Shown here: positions 1-7,919 of the stretch, piece by piece
Layout: the number at the start of each line of letters is the position of its first letter
Numbering within the stretch: position 1 is the first letter of the stretch
Assembly: GCA_035455265.1 (NCBI GenBank)
Contig: DATIFK010000226.1
Location: 1 to 11,595, forward strand
Direction of reading: 5' to 3'
Source: MGOM01 sp035455265
GTDB taxonomy: Bacteria > Chloroflexota > Anaerolineae > Anaerolineales > E44-bin32
DNA length: 11,595 nt
Position numbers and translations under genes: made by a program
Notes under the pieces: generated by a model
Seen by the model: the letters and a program-made list of their open reading frames with translations, nothing else
Told to the model about the DNA's origin: nothing
Databases searched by the model: none

Positions 1-35
1 GGATGGGCTAAGATAGCTAACCCAAGAGAGGGACG

Positions 36-1409
36 ATGCCACTCGACGAGAAGGTCCTTGCGGAGCTCCGTGCCCGGCTCAGCGGCCGGGTCATCACCCC
101 GGACGATTCCGCCTACGATCAGGCCCGCACCGTGTTCTACGGCGGGATCGACCGCCGCCCCCAGGCCATTCTCCTCCCCCAGTCCGACGCGGATGTCCGC
201 CAGGTCGTCACCTGGGCCCGAGAATCCGGGTCCGAGCTTGCCATCCGTGGAGGCGGGCACAGCCCCGTCGGGCACAGCCTGTCGGACGGAGGCGTTGTGC
301 TCGATCTTCGCGAGATGAAGGGCTTCGACCTCGACCTGGAGCGCCGCACCGCCTGGGCCCAGGGCGGGTTGACGGCAGGGGAATACACCTCGGCCGCGGG
401 CGCCCACGGGTTGGCGACGGGGTTCGGGGACACCGGATCGGTAGGCATCGGAGGCTTGACCCTCGGCGGCGGGGTTGGCTTCCTCGTCCGCAAGTTCGGC
501 CTGACCATCGACGATCTCCTCGCGGCGGATGTGGTCACGGCGGACGGCCAGCTCCTGCGCGCTCAGGCCGAATCCAACCCGGACCTGTTCTGGGCCATCC
601 GTGGCGGAGGTGGCAACTTCGGTGTGGTGACGCGGTTCCAGTTCCGCCTTCACCCGATCGAACCATTCGTCGGCGGAATCTTCGTCCTGCCGGCCACGGC
701 CGACGTCGTCGCCGGATTCCTGGCCGAAGCCGAAGCGGCCCCGGAGGAGCTGTCGACGATCGCCAACGTCATGCCCGCTCCGCCGATGCCGTTCGTCCCT
801 CCGGAGTACCACGGCAAGTTGATCGTGCTCGCCTTCATGGCCTTCGCCGGCAAGGTCGAAGCGGCCGAACGCGCCCTGGCACCGTTCCGAGGACTCGCAA
901 CCCCGATCGCCGACATGGTCCGGCCGATGAAATATCCCGAGATGTATGGCCCCGAGCCGGGCGACTACCATCCAACAGCCGTCGGACGCACGATGTTCGT
1001 CGACTCGATCGATCGCTCCATCGCTCAGGACATCCTCGCCCGGCTTGAGGCCTCGGATGCCTCCGTGCGCGTCGCCCAGCTGCGCGTGTTGGGCGGCGCC
1101 ATGGCGCGTGTCCCGAACGAGGCCACGGCGTTCGCGCACCGCGCCAGCCGCATCCTGGTCAACCTGGCGGCCTTCTATGAAGGGGTCGAGGACCGCCCCA
1201 GGCGCGAGCAGTGGGTCAAGGAGTTCGAGGCGACCCTGCGCCAGAAGGACAACGGCGCCTACGTGAACTTCCTGGGCGAGGAGGGCCCGTCGCTGGTCCA
1301 CAGGGCGTACCCCGGTTCGACCTGGGACCGTCTTGTGGACGTCAAGCGGCGCTACGATCCGGGCAACCTCTTCCACAGGAATCACAACCTGCCGCCGGAT
1401 TCGCCCTGA
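36..1409 (+). CDS. FAD-binding oxidoreductase, BBE (berberine bridge enzyme-like) family
   Basis: A complete 457-residue flavoprotein of the vanillyl-alcohol-oxidase/BBE superfamily. These enzymes oxidise alcohols, sugars or other small molecules with FAD that is usually covalently bound; the substrate here cannot be read. The N-terminal half is an FAD_binding_4 (PCMH) domain. RGGGHS (residues 71-76) carries His75, the expected 8-alpha covalent FAD attachment residue. A glycine-rich GLTLGGGVGFL segment follows near residue 140, and RGGGGNFGVVT near 190 is the family hallmark. The usual second attachment cysteine seems absent: the site reads GFGDTGSVG, so single covalent linkage is likely. The C-terminus ends in a BBE motif, YDPGNLF plus HNLPP. 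The ATG follows a GAGAGGGA ribosome site at 25-32. No signal peptide or membrane segment is seen, so the protein is probably cytoplasmic. Only 35 nt lie upstream, so operon membership is unknown. Confidence 0.93.
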   Translation: MPLDEKVLAELRARLSGRVITPDDSAYDQARTVFYGGIDRRPQAILLPQSDADVRQVVTWARESGSELAIRGGGHSPVGHSLSDGGVVLDLREMKGFDLDLERRTAWAQGGLTAGEYTSAAGAHGLATGFGDTGSVGIGGLTLGGGVGFLVRKFGLTIDDLLAADVVTADGQLLRAQAESNPDLFWAIRGGGGNFGVVTRFQFRLHPIEPFVGGIFVLPATADVVAGFLAEAEAAPEELSTIANVMPAPPMPFVPPEYHGKLIVLAFMAFAGKVEAAERALAPFRGLATPIADMVRPMKYPEMYGPEPGDYHPTAVGRTMFVDSIDRSIAQDILARLEASDASVRVAQLRVLGGAMARVPNEATAFAHRASRILVNLAAFYEGVEDRPRREQWVKEFEATLRQKDNGAYVNFLGEEGPSLVHRAYPGSTWDRLVDVKRRYDPGNLFHRNHNLPPDSP

Positions 1410-1624
1410 TCCGGCCGAGACGCGTAGAACTCGGCGGTTACGGCCGATCGCGGAAGCGCACTTCCCCTCAAAGGATCGCCTGACCTCACGACCAACCTGC
1501 AGGGTGAGCGCGAAGCAACTCCTGACCGGCATACAATGGTGTGGTGTGGCGGCCAACCCGGTCCGGATTGGCCGACACGCGGTGAGCCCCTGAAGATCGG
1601 GGCATTCCCTCCGAGGCACCGGCG

Positions 1625-4165
1625 ATGAATGGGATCCCCCCCTCCGCCTATTGGAGCCGCCCGACGGCGGATCTCCTCACGGAACTGCGCAGCACCCCGG
1701 ATGGCCTGAGCACGGCCGTCGCCACCGAGCGTCTGATCCAAGCGGGGCCCAACCTGTTGAAGCCGCGCCGGCATGACACGGCGCTTCGGGCCCTGCTCGG
1801 GCAGTTCACCAGCCCCCTGGTTCTCATCCTGGTCTTCGCCGCCGTCGTCTCGGCTGTGGCCCGCCAATGGACGGACGCGGCGATCGTGATCGTCATCGTC
1901 GTCGCCAGCGCTGTGCTCAGCTTTGCCCAGGAGTACGCCGCCGGCCATGCCGTGGAGCGGCTGCGCGCCCAGGTCACCATGAAGGCGACGGCCCTTCGGG
2001 ACGGCCAGCCGCGGCCGATCCCTGCGGAAGAGATCGTCCCCGGCGATGTGGTGATGCTTTCGGCGGGCAGCCTGATCCCCGCCGACGGTGTCGTGCTCGA
2101 AGCCAGAGATTTCTTCGTCAACCAGGCCGTGCTCACCGGGGAGACCTTCCCGGTGGAGAAGAAGCCGGGGCCCGTCGGCGCGGCGGCTGGATTGTCCGAC
2201 CGGGTGAACGCGGTCTTCATGGGAACGAATGTACGCAGCGGCACGGCGCGCGTTCTCATCGTCGTGACCGGCGGCGGTACGGCCTTCGGCCAGATCGCCG
2301 AACGGCTGACGCATCGGCCCCCGGAGACGGAATTCGAGCGTGGCATCCGGCGTTTCGGCTCCCTGCTCACGCAGATCATGACGGCGCTCGTGTTGGCGGT
2401 GTTTGCCATCAACGTCATCCTCCACAAGCCGCCCATCGACTCTCTGCTCTTCGCCATCGCACTGGCCGTCGGCATCGCGCCCGAGCTCCTGCCGGCTGTC
2501 ATCAGCATCACGCTGTCGAAGGGGGCACAAGCCATGGCCCGACGCGGCGTCATCGTGCGTCGGCTCAATGCCATTGAGAACCTGGGCAGCATGGACACGC
2601 TGTGCACGGACAAGACGGGCACGCTCACGGAGGGCGTGGTGCGTCTCGACGGCGCCTTCGATGCTCAGGGGCTGCCGTCCGACGACGTGCTGCGCTGGGC
2701 CTACCTCAATGCGGCCTTCCAGACCGGCCTGGCCAATCCTCTGGATGAGGCCATCCTGGCCCAGCCCCATCCAGACACGACGGGCATGGACAAGCTGGAA
2801 GAGATCCCCTACGACTTCATCCGCAAGCGCCTGAGCGTCGTGGTGGACGCGGACCCCGGGACGGAGATCAAGCCGCTGCTCATCACCAAGGGGGCGCTCG
2901 AGAACATCCTGGCGATCTGCACCCGTGTGCGCGAGGGCGAGCTGGTGGTGCCGCTGGACCGCGCCCACCATCGAGCGATCGACGCCCGCTACGCCGAGTG
3001 GAGCGCGCAGGGGAACCGCGTCCTTGGGCTGGCCGTGCGCGACGTGCCTCGCCAGGCGTCCTATACCGTCGACTCCGACGAATGCGACATGATCTTTGCC
3101 GGGTTCTTGTTGTTCTTCGACCCGCCCAAGCGCGACGCCCGCGATACCCTGGCGGCGCTGGCCGGGCTCGGCGTGCAGGTGAAGATCATCACCGGCGACA
3201 ATCGCCTGGTGGCGCGGCAAGTGGCCGGCGCCCTCGACCTTCCCATCGACAGCATCCTGCCTGCCAGCGACATGGAGGAGCTGAGTGAGGAGGCGCTCTG
3301 GAACGTCGCCGAACGCACGAGCATCTTCGCTGAGGTCGACCCGAACCAGAAGGAACGCATCATCCTCGCGCTGCGGCGGATGGGGCATGTCGTCGGCTAC
3401 ATGGGTGACGGTATCAACGACGCGCCGGCCTTGCACGCCGCCGACATCGGCATCTCCGTCGATCAGGCGGTGGACGTGGCCAAGGAGGCCGCCGACTTCG
3501 TGTTGCTGCGGCGTGACCTGGGCGTCCTGCGGGCCGGGATCGAGGAGGGCCGCCGGACCTTCGCCAACACACTCAAGTACATCTTCACGACCACCAGCGC
3601 CAACTTCGGCAACATGCTCAGCATGGCCGGCGCGTCTCTCTTCCTGCCGTTCTTGCCGCTGCTGGCGAAGCAGATCCTCCTCAACAACTTCCTGTCGGAT
3701 ATCCCGGCCATCGGCATCGCGGGCGACAACGTCGACCCGGACATGGTGGCTCAGCCGCACCGCTGGAACATCCGCTTCATCCGCGATTTCATGATCATCT
3801 TCGGCGTGGTGAGCTCCATCTTCGACTACGCCACGTTTGGGCTGCTGATCCTGGTTCTGCACGCCACCGAGCAGCAGTTCCAGACAGGCTGGTTTGTGGA
3901 GTCGCTGCTGACAGAGCTGGTGGTGGCTCTGGTTGTGCGCACCCGGCGACCGTTCTTCCGCAGCCGCCCCGGCAAGCTGCTGTGGACCTTGACCCTCGCC
4001 ATCAGTCTGATGACGTTGGCGATTCCGTATCTGCCCTATCACACGTTGATGGGCTTCACGCCGCTGCCCGGCGGAGTAATGGCGGCACTGCTTGCCTTCA
4101 CCGCCTTGTACGTCGCCGCCGCCGAGTTGGCCAAGAAGTTCTTCTATGCGCGGGTAGGGCTGTGA
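1625..4165 (+). CDS. Magnesium-translocating-type P-type ATPase (MgtA/MgtB-like, P3B)
   Basis: A full-length 846-residue P-type cation ATPase that uses ATP to move a cation across the inner membrane. The domains are in standard order. A cation-ATPase N-terminal segment occupies residues 1-60. TM1-2 lie near 60-100. The actuator domain carries TGET (171-174) in place of TGES. TM4 contains the ion-site motif IAPELLP (284-290). The phosphorylation loop is DKTGT with Asp329. The nucleotide domain has KGA (422-424), and TGDN (523-526) and GDGINDAP (594-601) follow. The C-terminal membrane region contains DNVDPD near 701-706 and FQTGWF near 752-757. Both match MgtA/MgtB better than Ca2+ or K+ pumps, and the TM4 motif also suits P3B. 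GAGG at 1613-1616 serves as ribosome site. The gene stands alone between gaps of 215 and 334 nt. Mg2+ import is the family-based expectation; the ion is not proven by sequence. Confidence 0.9.
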   Translation: MNGIPPSAYWSRPTADLLTELRSTPDGLSTAVATERLIQAGPNLLKPRRHDTALRALLGQFTSPLVLILVFAAVVSAVARQWTDAAIVIVIVVASAVLSFAQEYAAGHAVERLRAQVTMKATALRDGQPRPIPAEEIVPGDVVMLSAGSLIPADGVVLEARDFFVNQAVLTGETFPVEKKPGPVGAAAGLSDRVNAVFMGTNVRSGTARVLIVVTGGGTAFGQIAERLTHRPPETEFERGIRRFGSLLTQIMTALVLAVFAINVILHKPPIDSLLFAIALAVGIAPELLPAVISITLSKGAQAMARRGVIVRRLNAIENLGSMDTLCTDKTGTLTEGVVRLDGAFDAQGLPSDDVLRWAYLNAAFQTGLANPLDEAILAQPHPDTTGMDKLEEIPYDFIRKRLSVVVDADPGTEIKPLLITKGALENILAICTRVREGELVVPLDRAHHRAIDARYAEWSAQGNRVLGLAVRDVPRQASYTVDSDECDMIFAGFLLFFDPPKRDARDTLAALAGLGVQVKIITGDNRLVARQVAGALDLPIDSILPASDMEELSEEALWNVAERTSIFAEVDPNQKERIILALRRMGHVVGYMGDGINDAPALHAADIGISVDQAVDVAKEAADFVLLRRDLGVLRAGIEEGRRTFANTLKYIFTTTSANFGNMLSMAGASLFLPFLPLLAKQILLNNFLSDIPAIGIAGDNVDPDMVAQPHRWNIRFIRDFMIIFGVVSSIFDYATFGLLILVLHATEQQFQTGWFVESLLTELVVALVVRTRRPFFRSRPGKLLWTLTLAISLMTLAIPYLPYHTLMGFTPLPGGVMAALLAFTALYVAAAELAKKFFYARVGL

Positions 4166-4499
4166 TCACCGCCAACTGAGACGGCTGCGGAGCCGCAGAT
4201 CGCGGGCCGCAGCCGGACCTGCCTCGCCGTACCCCGCGCGAGATCGCCCCGCCATCGGTCGCATTCGACTCTGACGGCCACGCGGCTCAAGAGGATCCCC
4301 GAGCGGAGAAATTCGGTCCCGACTCTCCATTTGGATTCAGCGGCTGAGTCCCTGACAAGGGTCACCAGAATCTCAATTCAGATCTCTAGTTGAAATCCTC
4401 TCGCGAAGGGAATACTGTCGAGGTGGGCCCGAGATCTCTCGGCCCTGGCCTCATTTCTGCCGCGACCCCGCGGGGCGTTTCCATTCACCGGAGGACAAC
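4166..4499. other. 334-nt intergenic region before the M24/oxidase operon
   Basis: No open frame here looks like a protein. It holds a perfect short palindrome, CTGCGG-AG-CCGCAG (4185-4198), just after the ATPase stop. It could act as a weak terminator hairpin, but no T-run follows. A second hairpin (4425-4445) has a CCGAGA/TCTCGG stem, TC loop, and an outer GGG/CCC with one bulged C; it lies about 55 nt before the next gene. Neither matches a riboswitch class I recognise. The M24 gene's ribosome site GGAGG sits at 4490-4494. Confidence 0.5.
4390..4416 (+). promoter_or_regulatory. Possible sigma70-like promoter for the M24-oxidase operon
   Basis: TTGAAA (4390-4395) and AATACT (4411-4416) resemble -35 and -10 boxes. 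The spacer is 15 nt, shorter than the usual 16-18. It lies in a locally AT-richer patch of the only long gap ahead of the operon. The hairpin at 4425-4445 would fall near the start of the transcript and could be an operator. This is a pattern-level suggestion only. Confidence 0.25.
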
Positions 4500-5630
4500 G
4501 TGACCGATGCAAGCCGCTACCGGCGCCGCCTGGAGATGTGCAGTCATCTCATGGCCCAGGCGAAGATCGATGTCCTTCTGCTGACCAAGCCGTCGAACAT
4601 GTTCTACCTGACCGGCGATGGGCGTCTGTGCGCCTATGCTATGGTCACTCAAGCAGGCCAGGTCGCCCTGGGGGTTCCTTCGACCGATGTCGCCGACGTG
4701 CGCGACCTGGCGGTTTTCGACCAGATCGTTGGGTTCGAAGACGAGGTGGGGATGATTCATTCCATTGCCCACTACTTCGACCACTTCCAGATTCGCTCGG
4801 GCACGCTCGGGCTCGAGTACACCTTTCTGACCCAGTCGATGATGGCCATGATGACCCATCCGCACGCCAAGCCGGAGGCCGTCCAGGCCGTCGATTGCAC
4901 CCACATCCTCTCCGAGATGCGTTTGGTGAAGGATGCGGGGGAGATCGAAGCCATCCGGCGCGCTGCCCGCGTGGCGAGCCAGGGAATGAAGGCAGCAACG
5001 GCGGCCGTTCAGCCCGGCCGAACGGAGAGCCAAGTGGCCGCCGAGGCCGAGCACGCCATGCGCCAGGCCGGCGCCGAGGGCTTCTGGCGCACCTACGTTG
5101 CCTCCGGGCCCCGGACCACCATCGCCCACGGCCTCCCCACTTTGCGCAAGTTGGCGCCCGACGACCTCGTGATGGTTGACATCCACCCTATCGTCGATGG
5201 ATACAGTGCCGACATCTGTCGGACCGTCTGCGCCGGCAAACCCACGGCCGAGCAGCAGGCCGCGTACGACCTCTATCTCAGCGCCCAGCGGACCACCGTC
5301 GCCATGGTCAAAGCCGGCGCCGGCGTCGGCGACCTGGAACGCCATCTCCAGGGCGTTCTGCGAGATGCCGGCCACGGCGACCACGTCTTCGGTCCCCCGA
5401 TCCACGGCGTGGGCATCGAGTTCGAGGAAGCGCCGCTGCCGCCCGGCCACGCGTTCTTTCACGGGGAGAAGGAAGCCCCGCCGCTGCCGGCCAACGTCGT
5501 GCTCGCCGTCGGCAATTGCGGCCTGTACACCGGGCCGTGGGGGGTTCGCGTGGAGGACACCGTGCTCGTCGGGGCCGACGGGCCGGAGGTGCTGACGGAC
5601 TTCCCTCGGCAGCTGCAGACCCACCTCTGA
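4500..5630 (+). CDS. M24 family protein (Xaa-Pro peptidase/creatinase-like), one metal ligand apparently lost
   Basis: A 376-residue protein with a creatinase N-terminal domain (about residues 5-135) and an M24 'pita-bread' domain (about 145-370). Family members cleave Xaa-Pro bonds with two metal ions; creatinase itself is a metal-free relative. Four of the five expected ligands are visible: Asp227 (MVDIHP), Asp238 (YSADICRT), His302 (IHGVG) and Glu352 (RVEDT). The fourth ligand in order, normally the Glu of an 'EPG' motif, is replaced in LAVGNCGLY (335-343). Metallopeptidase activity is therefore doubtful. The GTG start is favoured by GGAGG at 4490-4494. No signal peptide is seen, so it is probably cytoplasmic. 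It lies 34 nt ahead of the oxidase subunit genes on the same strand and is probably co-transcribed, though no functional link is known to me. Fold assignment is firm; substrate is unknown. Confidence 0.85.
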   Translation: MTDASRYRRRLEMCSHLMAQAKIDVLLLTKPSNMFYLTGDGRLCAYAMVTQAGQVALGVPSTDVADVRDLAVFDQIVGFEDEVGMIHSIAHYFDHFQIRSGTLGLEYTFLTQSMMAMMTHPHAKPEAVQAVDCTHILSEMRLVKDAGEIEAIRRAARVASQGMKAATAAVQPGRTESQVAAEAEHAMRQAGAEGFWRTYVASGPRTTIAHGLPTLRKLAPDDLVMVDIHPIVDGYSADICRTVCAGKPTAEQQAAYDLYLSAQRTTVAMVKAGAGVGDLERHLQGVLRDAGHGDHVFGPPIHGVGIEFEEAPLPPGHAFFHGEKEAPPLPANVVLAVGNCGLYTGPWGVRVEDTVLVGADGPEVLTDFPRQLQTHL

Positions 5631-5664
5631 ACCAACGACTGAAGCAAGGAAGGAGCGGACAACC

Positions 5665-5769
5665 ATGAACTACGCGGCCGTTATCTGGTGGGCGTTCGTC
5701 GCGTACTCCGCGCTGGTCGCCCTCTTCATGATCTGGTTCGTGATGAAAGTGCGTGCGAAGGGAGGCTAG
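5665..5769 (+). CDS. 34-residue single-span membrane peptide, putative small oxidase subunit
   Basis: A short gene encoding 34 residues, beginning MNYAAVIWWAFVAYS. Residues 3-26 form one hydrophobic helix rich in Trp, Phe and Val, followed by a positive KVRAKGG tail that should face the cytoplasm. AAGGAGCGG (5649-5657) is a good ribosome site upstream of the ATG. The stop is only 2 nt before the subunit II start, and the end of this gene supplies that gene's Shine-Dalgarno sequence (GGGAGG), so translation is probably coupled. Small one-helix subunits (subunit IIa of ba3-type enzymes, CcoQ of cbb3) are known in heme-copper oxidases, and position argues for a similar role. There is no sequence motif that proves it. 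Confidence 0.72.
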   Translation: MNYAAVIWWAFVAYSALVALFMIWFVMKVRAKGG

Positions 5770-5771
5770 CC

Positions 5772-6194
5772 ATGGACGCAAGAGAGAGGCGCTGGTTGTA
5801 CGTCCTCATCGCGGTGTTCGCGGTGTTCAACGTGGTCACGCTGTCTCCCTTGGTCCCGTGGCAGCGCTGGCTTCTGTGGTCCCATCCGACGCCGACGCAA
5901 AGCTTCGCCATCTCTTTCGACAACTACCAGATCCACCTCCCCGCCGACGGCATCGAGGTCAAGGTCGGTGAGCCGGTCGAGTTCACAACCACATCGGGGG
6001 ACGTGACCTATGGTCTCGGCGTGTTTCGGGCCGATGGCAGCCTGGTCTTCCAGATGCAGGTGATTCCCGGTTACCAGAACTCGATGGTCTGGGAGTTCGA
6101 CACTCCCGGGTCGTACGCCATCCGCTCCACGGAATACTCGGGACCCGACCATCCGGGGATGTTCGTCGACCACGCCATTCGCGTGGTCCCCTAG
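5772..6194 (+). CDS. Heme-copper oxidase subunit II-like cupredoxin lacking the CuA cysteines
   Basis: A 140-residue protein with one N-terminal membrane anchor (about residues 9-27) and a periplasmic cupredoxin domain, as in the short subunit II of ba3-type (B-family) oxidases. The ATG at 5772 is chosen because GGGAGG lies 6 nt upstream and the anchor starts right after it; a longer in-frame start at 5688 would overlap the preceding small gene. The CuA loop is recognisable as STEYSGPDHPGM (119-130). It has the spacing of the canonical Cys-x3-Cys-x3-His-x2-Met, but Ser119 and Ser123 replace both cysteines; His127 and Met130 remain. The earlier histidine of the usual 'DVxHG' is Tyr80 in DVTYG. 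A normal binuclear CuA centre therefore cannot form. It probably still caps subunit I, with electrons coming from quinol or directly from a donor to heme. It sits 12 nt ahead of subunit I. Confidence 0.85.
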   Translation: MDARERRWLYVLIAVFAVFNVVTLSPLVPWQRWLLWSHPTPTQSFAISFDNYQIHLPADGIEVKVGEPVEFTTTSGDVTYGLGVFRADGSLVFQMQVIPGYQNSMVWEFDTPGSYAIRSTEYSGPDHPGMFVDHAIRVVP

Positions 6195-6206
6195 AGGAGG
6201 TTCCCG

Positions 6207-7823
6207 ATGACCAAGATCGGTTGGCTGGAGAAGTGGACGCTCCGGTATGCCGTGGCCGGGCTGGTCTGGCTGGCGATCAATGGTTTTGAGGGCGCCCTGA
6301 TGCGGGTCAACCTTGTCGACCCGCACGCTTTGGGCGGGCTGGAAACCTTCATGAATCTGCTCCGTCCCGTCGGTTTCGAGCCGACCACCGCCCAGGTTTT
6401 CTACTCGATGATGACGGCCCATCCGATCTGCGGCATCTACGGCTTCGCCTATATGTCGGTGATGGGCGCGTTCTACTTCCTGGTGCCGTACCTGTTGAAG
6501 AAGGAGATACGGCACCCGCGCCTCATCCCGGTCAACTTCTGGCTCCAGATGGTGGGGGTCTTCGTTGCCTGGGGAGCCGGATTCTTCCTCCTCTTCAATT
6601 CGCTCTACACCCTGTATTGGCCGCTGCCCGTGTCCTACGACCGGGTGCCCCTCATCGGCAGCATTGTCTTCGCCATCGGCGCGGCCGTGATCATGGTCAA
6701 CATCCTGCTGTTCTCGTACAACATCTTCAGCACCGTGGCCCGCCGGTCGAATCCCGGCTCCTATGGTTTCGGGGACCTGGTGCGCTCGACCTTCGGGATC
6801 TCCCGACCGCAGCACAATCCGGGGCCAAAGCCTGAGCCGGCGGAGCTTCCGGTCTTCATCGTCTCCGTGGCACGCGGCTCGGTCGACACGGTCATCAACG
6901 CCGTGGTGTTGCTGACCGCCGGAGCGCTGATCCTGGTGTACGGCCTGGCCAGCTTCTTCAAGGCGCCGCTCGATCCACTGGCCATCAACCCCCTGCTCTA
7001 CAAGAACTGGTTCTGGTGGGGCCTGGACATGGTCGCCGACGGGAACGTGCTGATCTACTCGGCGGGCGTCTGGTACCTGCTGATCCCGCTCCTGGTGGGG
7101 AGGAACCTGTTCGGCGAGAAGGTCGTCCGCACCGTGATCCTTGCCGATCTGCTGGTCTCTCTGGGGGTCTGGAGCCACCACCTGCTCGCCGACCAGCCGC
7201 AGCCGATGGTGATGCGAATCTTGTCGGGCCAGCTGATCACCTGGGGGGAGTTCTTCACCCTGGGCCTGACCATCTTCGCCTCTCTGATGACCATCTGGCT
7301 GGCGCGCCCGGTGAGGTTTTCGCCGCCCCTCAAGTTCGTGGTGTGCTCGATCTTCGGCTTCATGATCGGAGCGGCGGCGGGCCTGATCCAGGCCAACGTC
7401 GGGCTGAACGTGGTGCTGCACAACACGCAATGGGTGATCTCCACCCATGCGCACACGATGCTCCTGACTGGGTTGAGCATGCTGATCTTCGCCGTCATCT
7501 ACGCGTTGATCCCCATGCTGACCAAACTTGAGATGCGCAGCCAGGGACTGGTGGATCTGCACCTGTGGGGCTGGCTGATCGGGTCGCTGATGATGGCCTA
7601 CTCGATGGGTTGGGCGGGCGTCCTGGGGATGCTCAGGCGCATGCTCTACGATGTTCCCCACCCGTACCAGTCCGAGTCGACGATCGCGCTGATCGGAGCG
7701 ATCATCCTGTCGGTTGGGTTCCTCGGCTTCCTGGTGAACGTGCTGATCACCTTGGGCTGGAAGAACCTGGTCAGCCTGGTCGTTCCGGAACGCAGCGCGG
7801 CGGCGCCTGCGATCGCGTCCTGA
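6207..7823 (+). CDS. Heme-copper oxidase superfamily subunit I, unusual active site; putative nitric oxide reductase-like
   Basis: A 538-residue integral membrane protein with about 12-13 hydrophobic spans. GAGGAGG (6194-6200) precedes the ATG. Heme-copper landmarks are present: His72 (MTAHP, low-spin heme), His324-His325 (WSHHLL, active-site metal), His414 and His416 (THAHTM, high-spin and low-spin heme) and GMLRRMLYD near 474-482. In the helix that normally supplies the third metal-ligand His, the sequence is WWGLDMVADG (270-279). It aligns without gaps to NorB-type 'WWVVHLWVEG', putting Asp274 at the His position and Asp278 at the Glu position. No Tyr occurs at the usual His+4 site or in the His-His helix. 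O2 reductases normally carry that cross-linked Tyr and NO reductases lack it. NO reduction, or a related non-O2 activity, is therefore inferred. A novel O2 reductase or inactive homologue cannot be excluded. It is the last gene of the run and ends before a strong hairpin. Confidence 0.88.
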   Translation: MTKIGWLEKWTLRYAVAGLVWLAINGFEGALMRVNLVDPHALGGLETFMNLLRPVGFEPTTAQVFYSMMTAHPICGIYGFAYMSVMGAFYFLVPYLLKKEIRHPRLIPVNFWLQMVGVFVAWGAGFFLLFNSLYTLYWPLPVSYDRVPLIGSIVFAIGAAVIMVNILLFSYNIFSTVARRSNPGSYGFGDLVRSTFGISRPQHNPGPKPEPAELPVFIVSVARGSVDTVINAVVLLTAGALILVYGLASFFKAPLDPLAINPLLYKNWFWWGLDMVADGNVLIYSAGVWYLLIPLLVGRNLFGEKVVRTVILADLLVSLGVWSHHLLADQPQPMVMRILSGQLITWGEFFTLGLTIFASLMTIWLARPVRFSPPLKFVVCSIFGFMIGAAAGLIQANVGLNVVLHNTQWVISTHAHTMLLTGLSMLIFAVIYALIPMLTKLEMRSQGLVDLHLWGWLIGSLMMAYSMGWAGVLGMLRRMLYDVPHPYQSESTIALIGAIILSVGFLGFLVNVLITLGWKNLVSLVVPERSAAAPAIAS

Positions 7824-7839
7824 TTCGCAACGGCACGTT

Positions 7840-7880
7840 CAAAGCAAGCGCCGGCCGATTCCCGGCCGGCGCTTGCTTTG
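7840..7880. terminator. Perfect 18-bp hairpin between convergent genes, likely bidirectional terminator
   Basis: The arms are 7840-7857 and 7863-7880, exact reverse complements of 18 nt, with a 5-nt loop (ATTCC). The arm begins CAAAGCAAGCGCCGGCCG. It lies 16 nt after the subunit I stop and 39 nt beyond the end of the convergent Coa1-like gene, so it can end transcription from both sides. There is no separate T-run: G residues follow on the plus strand. The A/T-rich outer part of the stem may provide the weak pairing. Confidence 0.8.
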
Positions 7881-7919
7881 GGGGGACATGCGCGGAAGCG
7901 CTGAACGGCGCATGACGCG

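Noticed and set aside
1410..1624. Mg2+ riboswitch or clear promoter before the MgtA-like gene
   Set aside because: Only a weak TACAAT (1532-1537) without a good -35 and a 5-bp GCCCC/GGGGC hairpin (1586-1603) are visible. Nothing matches M-box or mgtA leader features I could name.
1382..4042. An 886-codon open frame on the minus strand across the P-type ATPase
   Set aside because: It is antisense to a gene with every P-type ATPase motif. Its translation is rich in Arg, His, Asp and Gln with no domain, as expected from a GC-rich codon mirror.
4144..4365. A 73-codon minus-strand frame in the intergenic gap
   Set aside because: It overlaps the ATPase end, lacks a convincing ribosome site and has no domain or hydrophobic pattern.
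5766..7661. A 631-codon open frame on the minus strand across oxidase subunits II and I
   Set aside because: It mirrors the two membrane proteins; the translation is a charged low-order sequence (His, Asp, Glu, Gln, Arg) with no recognisable fold.
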